From: Candidatus Nanohalarchaeota archaeon
GTDB lineage: Archaea > EX4484-52
Direction: 5' to 3'
DNA length: 25,210 nucleotides
Assembly (NCBI GenBank): GCA_003660905.1
Contig: QMVB01000004.1
Coordinates: 1-25,210 of the forward strand
Shown here in pieces: positions 8,239 to 16,155 of the stretch. Both the position numbers and the translations under genes were made by a program. Position 1 is the first letter of the stretch. Each line of letters begins with the position of its first letter. The notes below the pieces were generated by a model that did not search any database, was not told where the DNA came from, and was given only the letters and a program-made list of their open reading frames with translations.

Positions 8239-10635
8239 ATGAGAATTGTAGCCTTATTTACTTTTGCCCTTTTTGTGTCCTATTTTTTCGGCACATGTTT
8301 TGCAGATGTTTCAAATCCGCATATATTCCCTCTTAATGCAACGGTCAATGGAAAGGTAATGGTCATTACATCTATCCGGATCAATGACGGAAGCACTGAC
8401 AGCTGTGATTTGTCGAAGCCATATAATTTTTCCTATGAATACAATTATTCTTCTGCCAGAATCAAAGGCGACTTGAGCGAACTTTCCTATGTATATCCCC
8501 AACCGAACGAAAAAATCAGGCTGTACGGCATTGAACTGAATGCAAAAAACAATGCAAACCTAAGCATAATAATTGAATGCAGTGATGTTTTTAGCCCGGG
8601 AACGCAGCATTCTGAAAAGAAAACAAGCAAAATCAACACAGGAAACCTTGAATTTCCCTATGCAGAAGATAAATTTTACTTCAAAAACAAGCCAAATGAC
8701 ACAATAAGACTATATCCATTTGAAATAATTACAGTAAATGGGAAAAACCTATCAGATGAAGAAATCCAAAACTATACCCTGGCATACAGCTTATACAATC
8801 TCTACACAGACAATGCAATCAAAAGAAAAATATTTCAAAAGCAGCTGGATCTGTACTATCCTTCAAGCAGCAATATATTCGCATTTGATGCATCATGCCC
8901 TATTGGCTATATTGTCTTTGAAGGAAGCGACGGAGTGGTTTTAGGCGGGAAATATTTTCTAGTTTACACAATTCCCTTTTCCTTTTCGTTAACTACAAAC
9001 AGCAATCTTGAAAGAGGAGATTATCTATCAATAAGCGCAAATTACACTCTTTATTATGATTCATTCCCGGATAACATTTCCATAAAAATTAAACAGCCGG
9101 ACAATGAAGAGGTCTATGTTTATCTCTTAAAAAGCAGCAACTATCAGACAAGCTATTTAGTAAACCAGACAGGAACATATATTCTTAATGCAACGGCACA
9201 ATCAGGCATTTATACCGATTACGCTTCAAAATACATTGACGTAGCTGAAGTAAAAAACATATCCTTTTCCACAGACAAAAACATATATTATGTAGGGGAA
9301 ACTATTCACCTGGATGCAACCCTTTTGGAAAATGGAATTCCTCAACCAAGCAATGATGATATTGTGCAGATAAAATACGGCAGCACAATATATGCAATCA
9401 ATGAAACTCTTGTAAAAACAAACAACACATGCGCATTTTCAATTCCTCTGGATGCTAATTTTTCAACAAACATATATACAGTTCTTGTTTCAATGAAAGG
9501 CGAAAACGGGAAAATCTACACAAAGGAAAAATCAATTACAATACATGAGCACCTTCCGCTCGGCTTTGCAGTAGTGCCTCTTTCCATAAATGTAACCCTC
9601 TCCGGAGAAAAAATCGAAAAAACAATAAATGTCTCCAATACCGGCGGAGAGAATATTTCTAACATAACCATAACTGTATCCGAAATATTGAAAGACATTG
9701 TCTCATTAAACACAACTTCATTTTCGCTGAATATTTCTGAATCAAAAACCATACATTTATTTATTCTTCCTTCTGCCTCTGAACTAACAGAAGGAGAAAT
9801 ATTGCTCACCACAACCGGATTTTACGAAAAAATAAATGTTGCTGTGCATACAGATATTTTCCGTTCCGCAGAACTAAAACAAAAAGAATACTCCTGTCAG
9901 GCATTGCTCGGAGAAGAAACAACAGTGCAATTGATGCTAAATAACACAGGCACTTCCTCTTTGGACAACATAACTTTCTTTCTTTCAGAAGGGCTGGACA
10001 ATTATTTTTTTGATTCAACAATACCTGACTACATAGAGGCAGATGAAGAAAAAAGCCTGCTCTTTAATTTCGGCAATTTCAATGAAGAAGAAACGATTAC
10101 CGGCACCATAACAATTAATTCAAACGGCATAGCCAATACTGCAGATATAACAATAATTGCTGTGGAAGACGTAAGCCCGACGATAGATGCAATAAAGAAC
10201 AGAAAAGAGGAATTGGCATTGAGATTAGGCAATCTAAAATCAACAACTGAAAAAGACAGCATAGAAGATTTGTTTGATGAATTGCAGGCATCTGTCAGTG
10301 ATTTAAACAGCGATTACAACAATCAAAATTATCTTGATGCAAAAGGAAAAATAGCGCCAATAGAAAACCAACTTGATTCCATTGAAGCTCTTATCATCCA
10401 AATAGAAAGTTCAGAAACTTCTGTTATAGAAGATTCATACTGCGGGGATGGAGTGTGCAATGCTGACGAAGATGAAAATATCTGCTCAGAGGACTGCTCA
10501 ACCACTAATAATGAAAAGGTTCCCAGAAAAACATCATGGGTTATAATTGCCGGGATCCTTGTTGCAGTTGTTGTAGTCTTTATTGTTGCCACTTCGCTTG
10601 TTCCGGAAGACTACGCAGGCGATGAGGAGGAATAA
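8239..10635 (+). CDS. Large secreted, membrane-anchored surface protein with CARDB/Ig-like repeats
   Basis: 798 residues. A signal peptide (residues 1-22, ending FGTCFA) is followed by an unrecognised N-terminal region to about 240. Ig-like beta domains follow to about 440, then two CARDB/NEW3-like domains (about 445-640) rich in INVSNTGG-type strands. A charged helical segment (about 655-725) is likely coiled coil. A cysteine motif CGDGVCN with a second CxxxxC pair follows at 735-753. A transmembrane helix (about 765-788) and a short acidic tail end the protein. More than 20 N-x-S/T sequons suggest heavy N-glycosylation outside the cell. The topology is signal peptide plus C-terminal anchor. 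The start fits a TATA at about 8210-8218. The 3' end overlaps the COG1149 gene by 25 nt. The specific function is unknown. Confidence 0.8.
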   Translation: MRIVALFTFALFVSYFFGTCFADVSNPHIFPLNATVNGKVMVITSIRINDGSTDSCDLSKPYNFSYEYNYSSARIKGDLSELSYVYPQPNEKIRLYGIELNAKNNANLSIIIECSDVFSPGTQHSEKKTSKINTGNLEFPYAEDKFYFKNKPNDTIRLYPFEIITVNGKNLSDEEIQNYTLAYSLYNLYTDNAIKRKIFQKQLDLYYPSSSNIFAFDASCPIGYIVFEGSDGVVLGGKYFLVYTIPFSFSLTTNSNLERGDYLSISANYTLYYDSFPDNISIKIKQPDNEEVYVYLLKSSNYQTSYLVNQTGTYILNATAQSGIYTDYASKYIDVAEVKNISFSTDKNIYYVGETIHLDATLLENGIPQPSNDDIVQIKYGSTIYAINETLVKTNNTCAFSIPLDANFSTNIYTVLVSMKGENGKIYTKEKSITIHEHLPLGFAVVPLSINVTLSGEKIEKTINVSNTGGENISNITITVSEILKDIVSLNTTSFSLNISESKTIHLFILPSASELTEGEILLTTTGFYEKINVAVHTDIFRSAELKQKEYSCQALLGEETTVQLMLNNTGTSSLDNITFFLSEGLDNYFFDSTIPDYIEADEEKSLLFNFGNFNEEETITGTITINSNGIANTADITIIAVEDVSPTIDAIKNRKEELALRLGNLKSTTEKDSIEDLFDELQASVSDLNSDYNNQNYLDAKGKIAPIENQLDSIEALIIQIESSETSVIEDSYCGDGVCNADEDENICSEDCSTTNNEKVPRKTSWVIIAGILVAVVVVFIVATSLVPEDYAGDEEE

Positions 10636-11516
10636 ATTTTCTCTATCAAAAAATCAGCTATCCGGCAAAACAATTTTTCCAGTTCAGGGTTGTAAACAAT
10701 AACAGGAACCATATTAACAAGAGCATCTCCGAAGCTTTTGTCATAGTGAATTTTCGAGATTATCCTAATGCCTTTTTCATCTGCAAATGCGTGTATCTGT
10801 CCTACATAATCTGCATTTAAATCAAATTTGTTTATAATAATGTCGCATGGAATATTAAAATAAGAAATCAGTTCTACGGCTCTTTTAAGGTCGCTGAAAC
10901 CGGATGGAGTGGGCTCCGTCACTACCAGGCAATAATCGCTTCCTGCAACAGATGCTATTACTGAGCAGCCAATCCCCGCAGCAGAATCAACAAGCATTAT
11001 TTCTGCATTTTCCGAATTTGACATAGCCAATTTTTTTACTTCGGAAACTATTTTTCCAGAACCGCTTTGCCCCATCTTCAGCTGCCCAAAAACCACATAA
11101 AAACCGTATTTTATTTTCTCAATCCCGATTTTTGCATTTTTTACACTTGCTAATTCAACCGCCCCTGACGGGCAAACTAATTGGCACACTCCGCATCCCT
11201 CGCAGCCAAAATCTTTCAGGGCTGGTTTGTTGGTGCCTTCATCCCATTCAATTGCATCAAAAAAGCACATATCAATGCACTTTCTGCAGGAAATGCATTT
11301 GTCCGGGTTAAATCTTGCTATATTTCCCGTAGAAATTTCCCTTGCATTGCTCATACTTTCTTGCCCTACCCCGAAAACAAGCGGCAGGTTTGATGCATCT
11401 ACATCGCAGTCGGCGCATATTATTTTTCTGGTCTTTGAAATACAGACTGCAAGAGAAGCGCAAATGCTGCTTTTCCCGACGCCGCCTTTCCCTGAAAGTA
11501 CTGTTATTTGCTTCAT
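10611..11516 (-). CDS. MinD-superfamily P-loop ATPase with inserted ferredoxin domain (COG1149)
   Basis: 301 residues. A deviant Walker A of the MinD/ParA/Mrp class (GKGGVGKSS, about 9-17) is followed by DCDVDASNL. An inserted 2x[4Fe-4S] ferredoxin domain carries cysteines 74, 77, 80, 84 and 105, 108, 111, 115. The ATPase core then resumes (VDSAAGIGCSVIAS, VTEPTPSGFSDLKRAVEL). Family members are thought to act in iron-sulfur or redox-linked processes; the exact role is unknown. In many archaea two such genes are in tandem, but only one is here. The start lies 27 nt downstream of the tRNA-Trp 3' end in a region with a perfect 16-bp tandem duplication that also copies the start codon. No good independent TATA is seen, so co-transcription with the tRNA is likely. 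Confidence 0.92.
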   Translation of the reverse strand: MKQITVLSGKGGVGKSSICASLAVCISKTRKIICADCDVDASNLPLVFGVGQESMSNAREISTGNIARFNPDKCISCRKCIDMCFFDAIEWDEGTNKPALKDFGCEGCGVCQLVCPSGAVELASVKNAKIGIEKIKYGFYVVFGQLKMGQSGSGKIVSEVKKLAMSNSENAEIMLVDSAAGIGCSVIASVAGSDYCLVVTEPTPSGFSDLKRAVELISYFNIPCDIIINKFDLNADYVGQIHAFADEKGIRIISKIHYDKSFGDALVNMVPVIVYNPELEKLFCRIADFLIEKIYSSSSPA

Positions 11517-11540
11517 AGTAGTAATGCTTCATAGTAGTAA
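11509..11540. repeat. Perfect 16-bp tandem duplication at a start codon
   Basis: The unit tgcttcatagtagtaa occurs at 11509-11524 and again at 11525-11540 with no mismatch. On the minus strand each copy contains ATGAAGCA, so the start codon of the COG1149 ATPase is duplicated 16 nt upstream in another frame. Confidence 0.95.
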
Positions 11541-11543
11541 AAT

Positions 11544-11613
11544 GGGGTTACGAGGACTTGAACCCCGACTAATAGGTCTGGAGCCTATTGTGCTACCATT
11601 ACACCATAACCCC
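11544..11613 (-). tRNA. trnW: tRNA-Trp (CCA anticodon)
   Basis: The reverse complement folds into a complete 70-nt cloverleaf. The acceptor stem GGGGTTA pairs with TAACCCC, and the D stem GTGT/GCAC encloses AATGGTA. The anticodon stem ATAGG/CCTAT carries loop CTCCAGA with anticodon CCA. The T stem CGGGG/CCTCG encloses TTCAAGT. The 3' CCA is not encoded. No intron is present, although archaeal tRNA-Trp genes often have one. A TATA-like run (minus-strand ataaaaatataa, about 11630-11641) lies upstream. Confidence 0.95.
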
Positions 11614-11727
11614 TCTATTTTCAGATGATTATATTTTTATGGCCAACCTCTGGTGTTTTTTGTTGATAGATATTAAATAATCTTTTAATCAATAATTTAG
11701 TTACAACATTAAAAAATTATGCATGCA

Positions 11728-12303
11728 TTAAAATTCATTGTCTTGGACAGCAATATTTCTTTCTATAATGTCTTTAACTTCTTCTATTTGCCTTTGGCTT
11801 TCAAGACCCATCATGATTATGTCTTTTTTATTTTTTTTTATTATGCAGTAAGAATTTTTCGGTCCTCCTTTTAACAAAGAGCATATCGTCACATCCATTT
11901 TTTTATTATAATTGCAAATTCCAAAAGAATCGGAAATTTTGCTCTCATCCTCTACAGGATTTTCCAGTTCATACTTTACGACGCTCTCCCTTACTCTTGT
12001 GCTTATTATATTGTAATCGCAGCCCATCTGGCTCATTCTCAAAAGAACTTTTTTCTTTGTGGCTTCAATATCATTGAAGTCCCTTATATTTGAAATAATC
12101 ATTTTTCCGCTCTTGAAAACTGTAGTTACATAGTTATTTGGCGGTTTGCTGTCCCGATTGCAGACAATTATATAATCCTTTATTTCCGGCTCAAAAATTT
12201 TCTTTTCAAGTTTAAAAGTTATTTTCTGAAGAGGGATATTGCTGGAATTTAATTTGCACTCTATAGTTATGCTGTCAATATTTATATTAATCACTTTCGC
12301 CAT
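11728..12303 (-). CDS. Divergent TATA-binding-protein-like protein
   Basis: 191 residues, the length of an archaeal TBP, with the same two-repeat layout when aligned by eye. Repeat 1 (about 4-96) has FEPE at 37-40 where TBPs have YxPE. It also has TVFKSGKMIIS (61-71), matching the LIFSSGK strand, and then a helix like that in TBP. Repeat 2 (about 104-186) keeps the strand and helix pattern (PKNSYCIIKKNKKDIIMMG, then QIEEVKDIIERNI), but IIKKNKK replaces the LLFSSGK segment. Of the four phenylalanines that kink DNA in TBP, only F63 appears kept. Canonical promoter binding is therefore doubtful; a paralogue with changed DNA or protein partners is inferred. It overlaps the end of the archaetidylserine synthase gene by 17 nt, so the two share an operon. 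The assignment is moderate because overall identity is low. Confidence 0.6.
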   Translation of the reverse strand: MAKVININIDSITIECKLNSSNIPLQKITFKLEKKIFEPEIKDYIIVCNRDSKPPNNYVTTVFKSGKMIISNIRDFNDIEATKKKVLLRMSQMGCDYNIISTRVRESVVKYELENPVEDESKISDSFGICNYNKKMDVTICSLLKGGPKNSYCIIKKNKKDIIMMGLESQRQIEEVKDIIERNIAVQDNEF

Positions 12304-13009
12304 TGTTTTTTAGCCTCTCTGGATTTTCCATCTCCAGAATCGGACCGAATAAAATGTAAAATCCCGGAAGCAGAATAATCAATTTTCCGGCATCGACAAC
12401 AGCAGTTGCAATGCACGCAATTATAAACAAAACAGCAAGCAAAAATATCTTTTTTTTCTGTTTGTCTTTTATTTTCTTGAATGAAGGATATTTTATGTTG
12501 CAGACCATCAAAAAAGTCAATAATACAACAATGAACGCAATCAGATGCGCGCTAAGTTCGATATTTGAAATCACAAGCGCTGCAATAAACATGCCGGATG
12601 CATCTATAGGAATCCCCAGAAAATAGTCGCTTATGTTCGCTACATTAAATCTTGAAAGGCGGCTCATTCCACCAAGAACAAGCAAAAAAGAAATCAGGAG
12701 CCCTGTTGTCTGGAAAACATGCAATTCCGACAGGTATATTAAAGTTGCCGGGGCAACGCCAAAAGATATCAGATCAGCAAAAGAGTCAAGCTCTTTTCCA
12801 AAATCGCTTGTTGCTTTAAAGAATCTTGCAATTCTCCCGTCGAAAACATCCAGCAAAATAGCTATAATAATCAGCACCGCTGCATTGTAAAATTCTCCTC
12901 TGAATGAAAAAAGAATGGATGCAAAACCGCACAATGCATTTGCGTAAGTAAAAGAAGCAGGAAACATATATGCCGGATTTATTTGCGAATTTATTTTTTC
13001 CATATTCAT
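12287..13009 (-). CDS. pssA: CDP-alcohol phosphatidyltransferase, probable archaetidylserine synthase
   Basis: 240 residues with six or more membrane helices. The CDP-alcohol phosphatidyltransferase signature DGxxARx8GxxxDxxxD is complete: D57, G58, A61, R62, G71, D75 and D79. Order and length match the PssA family, which in archaea joins serine to CDP-archaeol to make archaetidylserine at the membrane. Substrate choice is from family resemblance. ATGs at 13009 and 13003 are both possible. A TATA (ttatataa, 13025-13032) is centred 20-26 bp upstream and slightly favours 13003. The downstream TBP-like gene overlaps its end by 17 nt. Confidence 0.85.
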   Translation of the reverse strand: MNMEKINSQINPAYMFPASFTYANALCGFASILFSFRGEFYNAAVLIIIAILLDVFDGRIARFFKATSDFGKELDSFADLISFGVAPATLIYLSELHVFQTTGLLISFLLVLGGMSRLSRFNVANISDYFLGIPIDASGMFIAALVISNIELSAHLIAFIVVLLTFLMVCNIKYPSFKKIKDKQKKKIFLLAVLFIIACIATAVVDAGKLIILLPGFYILFGPILEMENPERLKNNGESD

Positions 13010-13042
13010 TAAAGAAGATTATGTTTATATAACTTACCTAAC

Positions 13043-14371
13043 TTAAAACCCGCCTATGCTCTTCATCATAGTCCCGAGTTTCCCTTTCATGAATGATTTG
13101 GACTGCATCTTCTTTGTCATCTTTTTTATCATCCTGAACTGCTTCAAAAGTTCCTTTACATCACTTGTCCTGACGCCTGACCCTTTTGCAATCCTCTCTA
13201 TTCTCGACCGGTCTATTAGTTCAGGGTCAAGCCGCTCTTTTTTAGTCATGGAAGAGATTACTGCCTCATACATTTTCAGTTTATCCTCGCTCGTATCCAT
13301 TACATTTTTTGGGATGTTTGCAGAACTGAATCCGGGAATCATGGACATCATCTTTGATAGGGAGCCCATTTTTTTTATGTTTTTGAGCTGTAGGTAAAAT
13401 GTTTCCATGTTCAGCTCTCCTTCCATCATTGCTTCCATCTCTTCCTGATCAATGGCTCCCTGCACTTTCTCGAGCAGACCATGCAAATCTCCCATTCCAA
13501 GAAGTCTGGAGGTGAACCTTACTGGATCATACTCTTCAAAATCATTTATTTTTTCCCCTACTCCGATAAACACAACCGGAGCTTCTGCCCCATAGCAGCT
13601 TGAAAGGGCTCCTCCGCCTTTTGCAGAACTATCCATCTTTGTCAAAATAACCCCGTCTATTCCGCCCGAAACATCCTTAAATGCCCCTGCCAGATTTTTA
13701 GCAGCCTTTCCAATGTCTCCACTGCATACAAGATAAACAACCACATTCTTATTTGCTTTCGCTTTGGAAGCATCAATTATTGATTTTAGCTCTTTTTTCA
13801 GTTCATCATCAAAAGATGACCTTCCGGCAGTATCCACAATAATTATATCTTTTTTTGCAAAATGGTCTATTCCTTCATTCAAAACATCAATGACTTTATT
13901 CCTCTTTGCATCTTTTTCCCCGAAAACTTCTGCTTTGGTTTTTGAAGCAAACTGGGACAGCTGCTCGTAAGCTGCGGGCCTGTCCAGATCAGTGCATACA
14001 ATGCCGACAGATAAATTTTTCCTGCTTATGTAATTTGCAAGCTTTACGCTCGCAGTTGTCTTCCCACTGCCATAAAGCCCGGCAAGAACAATGATGTCCT
14101 TATTGAAAGAAACAGTCTCCTTTTCTTTCCCCAGAATTCTTGTAAGCTCCTCATAGACCGCATTTATTATATGCTCTTTTTTTGTAATGCCTGTTTTTGG
14201 CTTTTTCATGGCTTCTTTGCGAATGTTTTTTGACAGCTCAAAAACAAGGCTTATGTCAACGTCTGCCCTTATCAGATTCCTCTGGATTTCCTTTATAAGC
14301 GCCTCTGTTGCTTTTTTGTCGCCAATGCCAAGATTGAATTTTGAGAGAGCATCCTTTATTTTTGAAAACAT
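13043..14371 (-). CDS. srp54: Signal recognition particle protein SRP54
   Basis: 442 residues from the ATG at 14369-14371. A TTG seven codons upstream would also be in frame, but a TATA (aattaaatag, 14391-14400) is centred about 25 bp from the ATG, and MFSKIKDALSK is the normal N-terminus. The N domain (1-85) leads into the G domain with G1 GLYGSGKTT, DTAGRSSFDDE, TKMDSSAKGGGALS and the GVGEKINDFEEYDP segment. The methionine-rich M domain (about 300-440) binds 7S RNA and signal peptides (LKQFRMIKKMTKKMQ). It targets ribosomes making secreted or membrane proteins to the translocon. The gene is monocistronic. Confidence 0.97.
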   Translation of the reverse strand: MFSKIKDALSKFNLGIGDKKATEALIKEIQRNLIRADVDISLVFELSKNIRKEAMKKPKTGITKKEHIINAVYEELTRILGKEKETVSFNKDIIVLAGLYGSGKTTASVKLANYISRKNLSVGIVCTDLDRPAAYEQLSQFASKTKAEVFGEKDAKRNKVIDVLNEGIDHFAKKDIIIVDTAGRSSFDDELKKELKSIIDASKAKANKNVVVYLVCSGDIGKAAKNLAGAFKDVSGGIDGVILTKMDSSAKGGGALSSCYGAEAPVVFIGVGEKINDFEEYDPVRFTSRLLGMGDLHGLLEKVQGAIDQEEMEAMMEGELNMETFYLQLKNIKKMGSLSKMMSMIPGFSSANIPKNVMDTSEDKLKMYEAVISSMTKKERLDPELIDRSRIERIAKGSGVRTSDVKELLKQFRMIKKMTKKMQSKSFMKGKLGTMMKSIGGF

Positions 14372-14390
14372 AATAGTACTTAAGAAGAAC

Positions 14391-14400
14391 AATTAAATAG
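14391..14400 (-). promoter_or_regulatory. TATA box of srp54
   Basis: ctatttaatt on the minus strand is centred about 25 bp from the ATG at 14371, predicting a leaderless transcript and selecting that start over the upstream TTG. Confidence 0.5.
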
Positions 14401-14443
14401 CTTTTTAAAAATCATGCTTTAATAAAAAAATAGATTTTATATT

Positions 14444-14707
14444 ATGGAAGAAAAGCATATGCTGGAATTGTGTGACGAAATAACACATATTACAGAAACG
14501 ATTAAAATGCCAAGGAAAATCAGGGAAAATCTGGTTAAATGCGTGGATTTGCTGAAAGAAAACGGCAAAAATAATACAGAAAAACAGAATAATGTAATGC
14601 TTATTCTTGAAGAAATCAACACAGTAAAAACCATTCCTCCCATGCTTAGGACAGAGATATGGAATTTGATTGGAAAAGTGGAATCAAATGAAAGAGCCAA
14701 CCTATGA
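14444..14707 (+). CDS. UPF0147 family protein
   Basis: 87 residues. The pattern PRKIRENLVKCVDLLKE, then NNVMLILEEINTVKTIPPMLRTEIW and ending in a conserved helix, matches the all-helical UPF0147 family of small archaeal proteins. The biochemical role is unknown. The ATG at 14444 lies about 20-25 bp after a T/A-rich element (ctttaataaaaa, near 14418). The stop codon overlaps the start of the next gene (ATGA), so the two are translationally coupled. Confidence 0.8.
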   Translation: MEEKHMLELCDEITHITETIKMPRKIRENLVKCVDLLKENGKNNTEKQNNVMLILEEINTVKTIPPMLRTEIWNLIGKVESNERANL

Positions 14708-14946
14708 AAAGCAATGATTTTGAAAGAATTGCCGTTCCTATTTACCTTATATCCTGCCTGTTAATTATGCTTTGCTGGATGAAATATGAAATTATAGGTC
14801 TTGCGGCATCTTTTTTGATATGCCTTTTACCCATTGTAAAATGCTCGAAAAAATACTGGTGCGGCTCAGAAGAATTTGGTCTCGATGGCTACGGAATGTA
14901 TCATGAAAGCGTTCTTTTTAGATTAACAAAGAGGAAAAGAAAATAA
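14704..14946 (+). CDS. Small membrane protein of unknown function
   Basis: 80 residues. One long or two short hydrophobic segments (residues about 9-45: IAVPIYLISCLLIMLCW, then IIGLAASFLICLLPIV) are followed by a polar, basic C-terminus (CSKKYWCGSEEFG to KRKRK) with two cysteines. No family is recognised. It starts inside the UPF0147 stop codon (4-nt ATGA overlap), which strongly supports expression from the same transcript. Confidence 0.6.
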   Translation: MKSNDFERIAVPIYLISCLLIMLCWMKYEIIGLAASFLICLLPIVKCSKKYWCGSEEFGLDGYGMYHESVLFRLTKRKRK

Positions 14947-15051
14947 AGTATAAGGCATAAATAATGCAATTGATAGTGATGTGGGTTATGTAACATATTA
15001 CCCGAAGATTTTGCTTTTCGAAATTTATATAAATAAGAAGTGTAATTTATT

Positions 15052-15852
15052 ATGATGAATAAAAAAATTTGCTTGGGAATCATCGTCCTATCGGGAATAC
15101 TGTTAATTATTGGATGTGTACAAAAAAATGTACAATCAGAAAGAGTACAATTATCAAATGAGTTAAATTTATCTGATTTTCCAGAAGCTTTCAGTGAAAA
15201 TACATATATTGTTGTTGGAGATGCAACATCACAACATGAGATGGATATTGCTGAAAAGATATCATCTTATACAGAAAAGAATACAGGACAGAAACTTGAA
15301 ATTAAAGAATCTTCTGCAATAAACAAAAAAGATAGAAATGAATATAATTTTATTCTTATTGGACAGACAGATCCCATAGATAACAATATGATTATAGATA
15401 TTTATGAAAAACACAACACAAAAAGTATTAGAACTCTTGAAATTGAAGGAACAAATAGTTATGGGCAAGGTACGGCAAAAGGACATATTTTACTTTTCAA
15501 AAATCTGTGGTCTAATGATGATAGATATATCTTAGTTATTATTGGTTTTGATGAAAAAGGACTTGATTTTGCAGTTGATGTTCTTTTAAATCATACTTAT
15601 ATTAAATCAGTAGATGATGTCGGGCTATATATGGGCAGATATCCAAAAGATTTTATTCAATCATCATCATATCTTACAAAAAGAGTTGCTTCTAATATTG
15701 CATCTGAATATATTACTCATCATTGTCAGACATACCCCGAAGGAGTATTATCTGTTGAATTCATCTCTGAAACAGAAAATTCTTACTTATTTGATGGTTG
15801 CGGAAAAATATATATAAATAAAGATACAGGTAAAATAAAAGAGGTAAACTAA
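15052..15852 (+). CDS. Lipoprotein with S-layer-like N-terminal segment, function unknown
   Basis: 266 residues. The signal peptide ends in a lipobox-like LIIGC (C22), so lipid anchoring outside the cell is likely. The segment NTYIVVGDATSQHEMDIAEK (about 50-69) resembles the repeated fIVVGdnA-type segment of archaeal S-layer proteins. The C-terminal 50 residues contain two cysteines (HHCQ, DGCGK) and a short beta-rich end. A TATA (tttatata, 15024-15031) is centred 25-27 bp from ATGs at 15052 and 15055; either start is possible. The gene looks more AT-rich than its neighbours and has no partner genes, which could mean acquisition. Confidence 0.7.
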   Translation: MMNKKICLGIIVLSGILLIIGCVQKNVQSERVQLSNELNLSDFPEAFSENTYIVVGDATSQHEMDIAEKISSYTEKNTGQKLEIKESSAINKKDRNEYNFILIGQTDPIDNNMIIDIYEKHNTKSIRTLEIEGTNSYGQGTAKGHILLFKNLWSNDDRYILVIIGFDEKGLDFAVDVLLNHTYIKSVDDVGLYMGRYPKDFIQSSSYLTKRVASNIASEYITHHCQTYPEGVLSVEFISETENSYLFDGCGKIYINKDTGKIKEVN

Positions 15853-16155
15853 AGCCACAAAATCGTATGTGTAATAGGAAAATTGGTTTTGAGTCTCTCA
15901 AAACTCACCCAATACAAGAATCTATCCTGCAATTCAAAATATTAACAAAAAGAAGTTAGATGGAGTGTTATCTGGGAAATAAGCCATTAATTTTAGAAAA
16001 TATCTAATTATGAAATAATCAGAAAGAATTTAATATTTGTTATCTATTATCCAGATTTTTTGCTTCACAAAAACTTCTCAATCACATAGGTTTAGAAACA
16101 TTTGTTTTTACTATCGCGCCATATACTCAGCATTATCCTGCGCTGTGATATAAAC
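15853..16155. other. Intergenic region with one short hairpin
   Basis: No open frame worth calling lies between the convergent lipoprotein and RpoL-like genes. The one clear structure is gttttgag-tct-ctcaaaac at 15886-15904, an 8-bp perfect stem with a 3-nt loop. It could end the lipoprotein transcript, although no T-run follows it directly. The rest is plain AT-rich sequence. Confidence 0.5.

Noticed and set aside
11308..11532. 74-codon frame from the duplicated ATG upstream of the COG1149 ATPase
   Set aside because: It reads through the ATPase in another frame, is rich in Arg/Cys/Tyr as a shadow frame would be, and arises from the 16-bp duplication. It is kept only as a possible regulatory upstream start.
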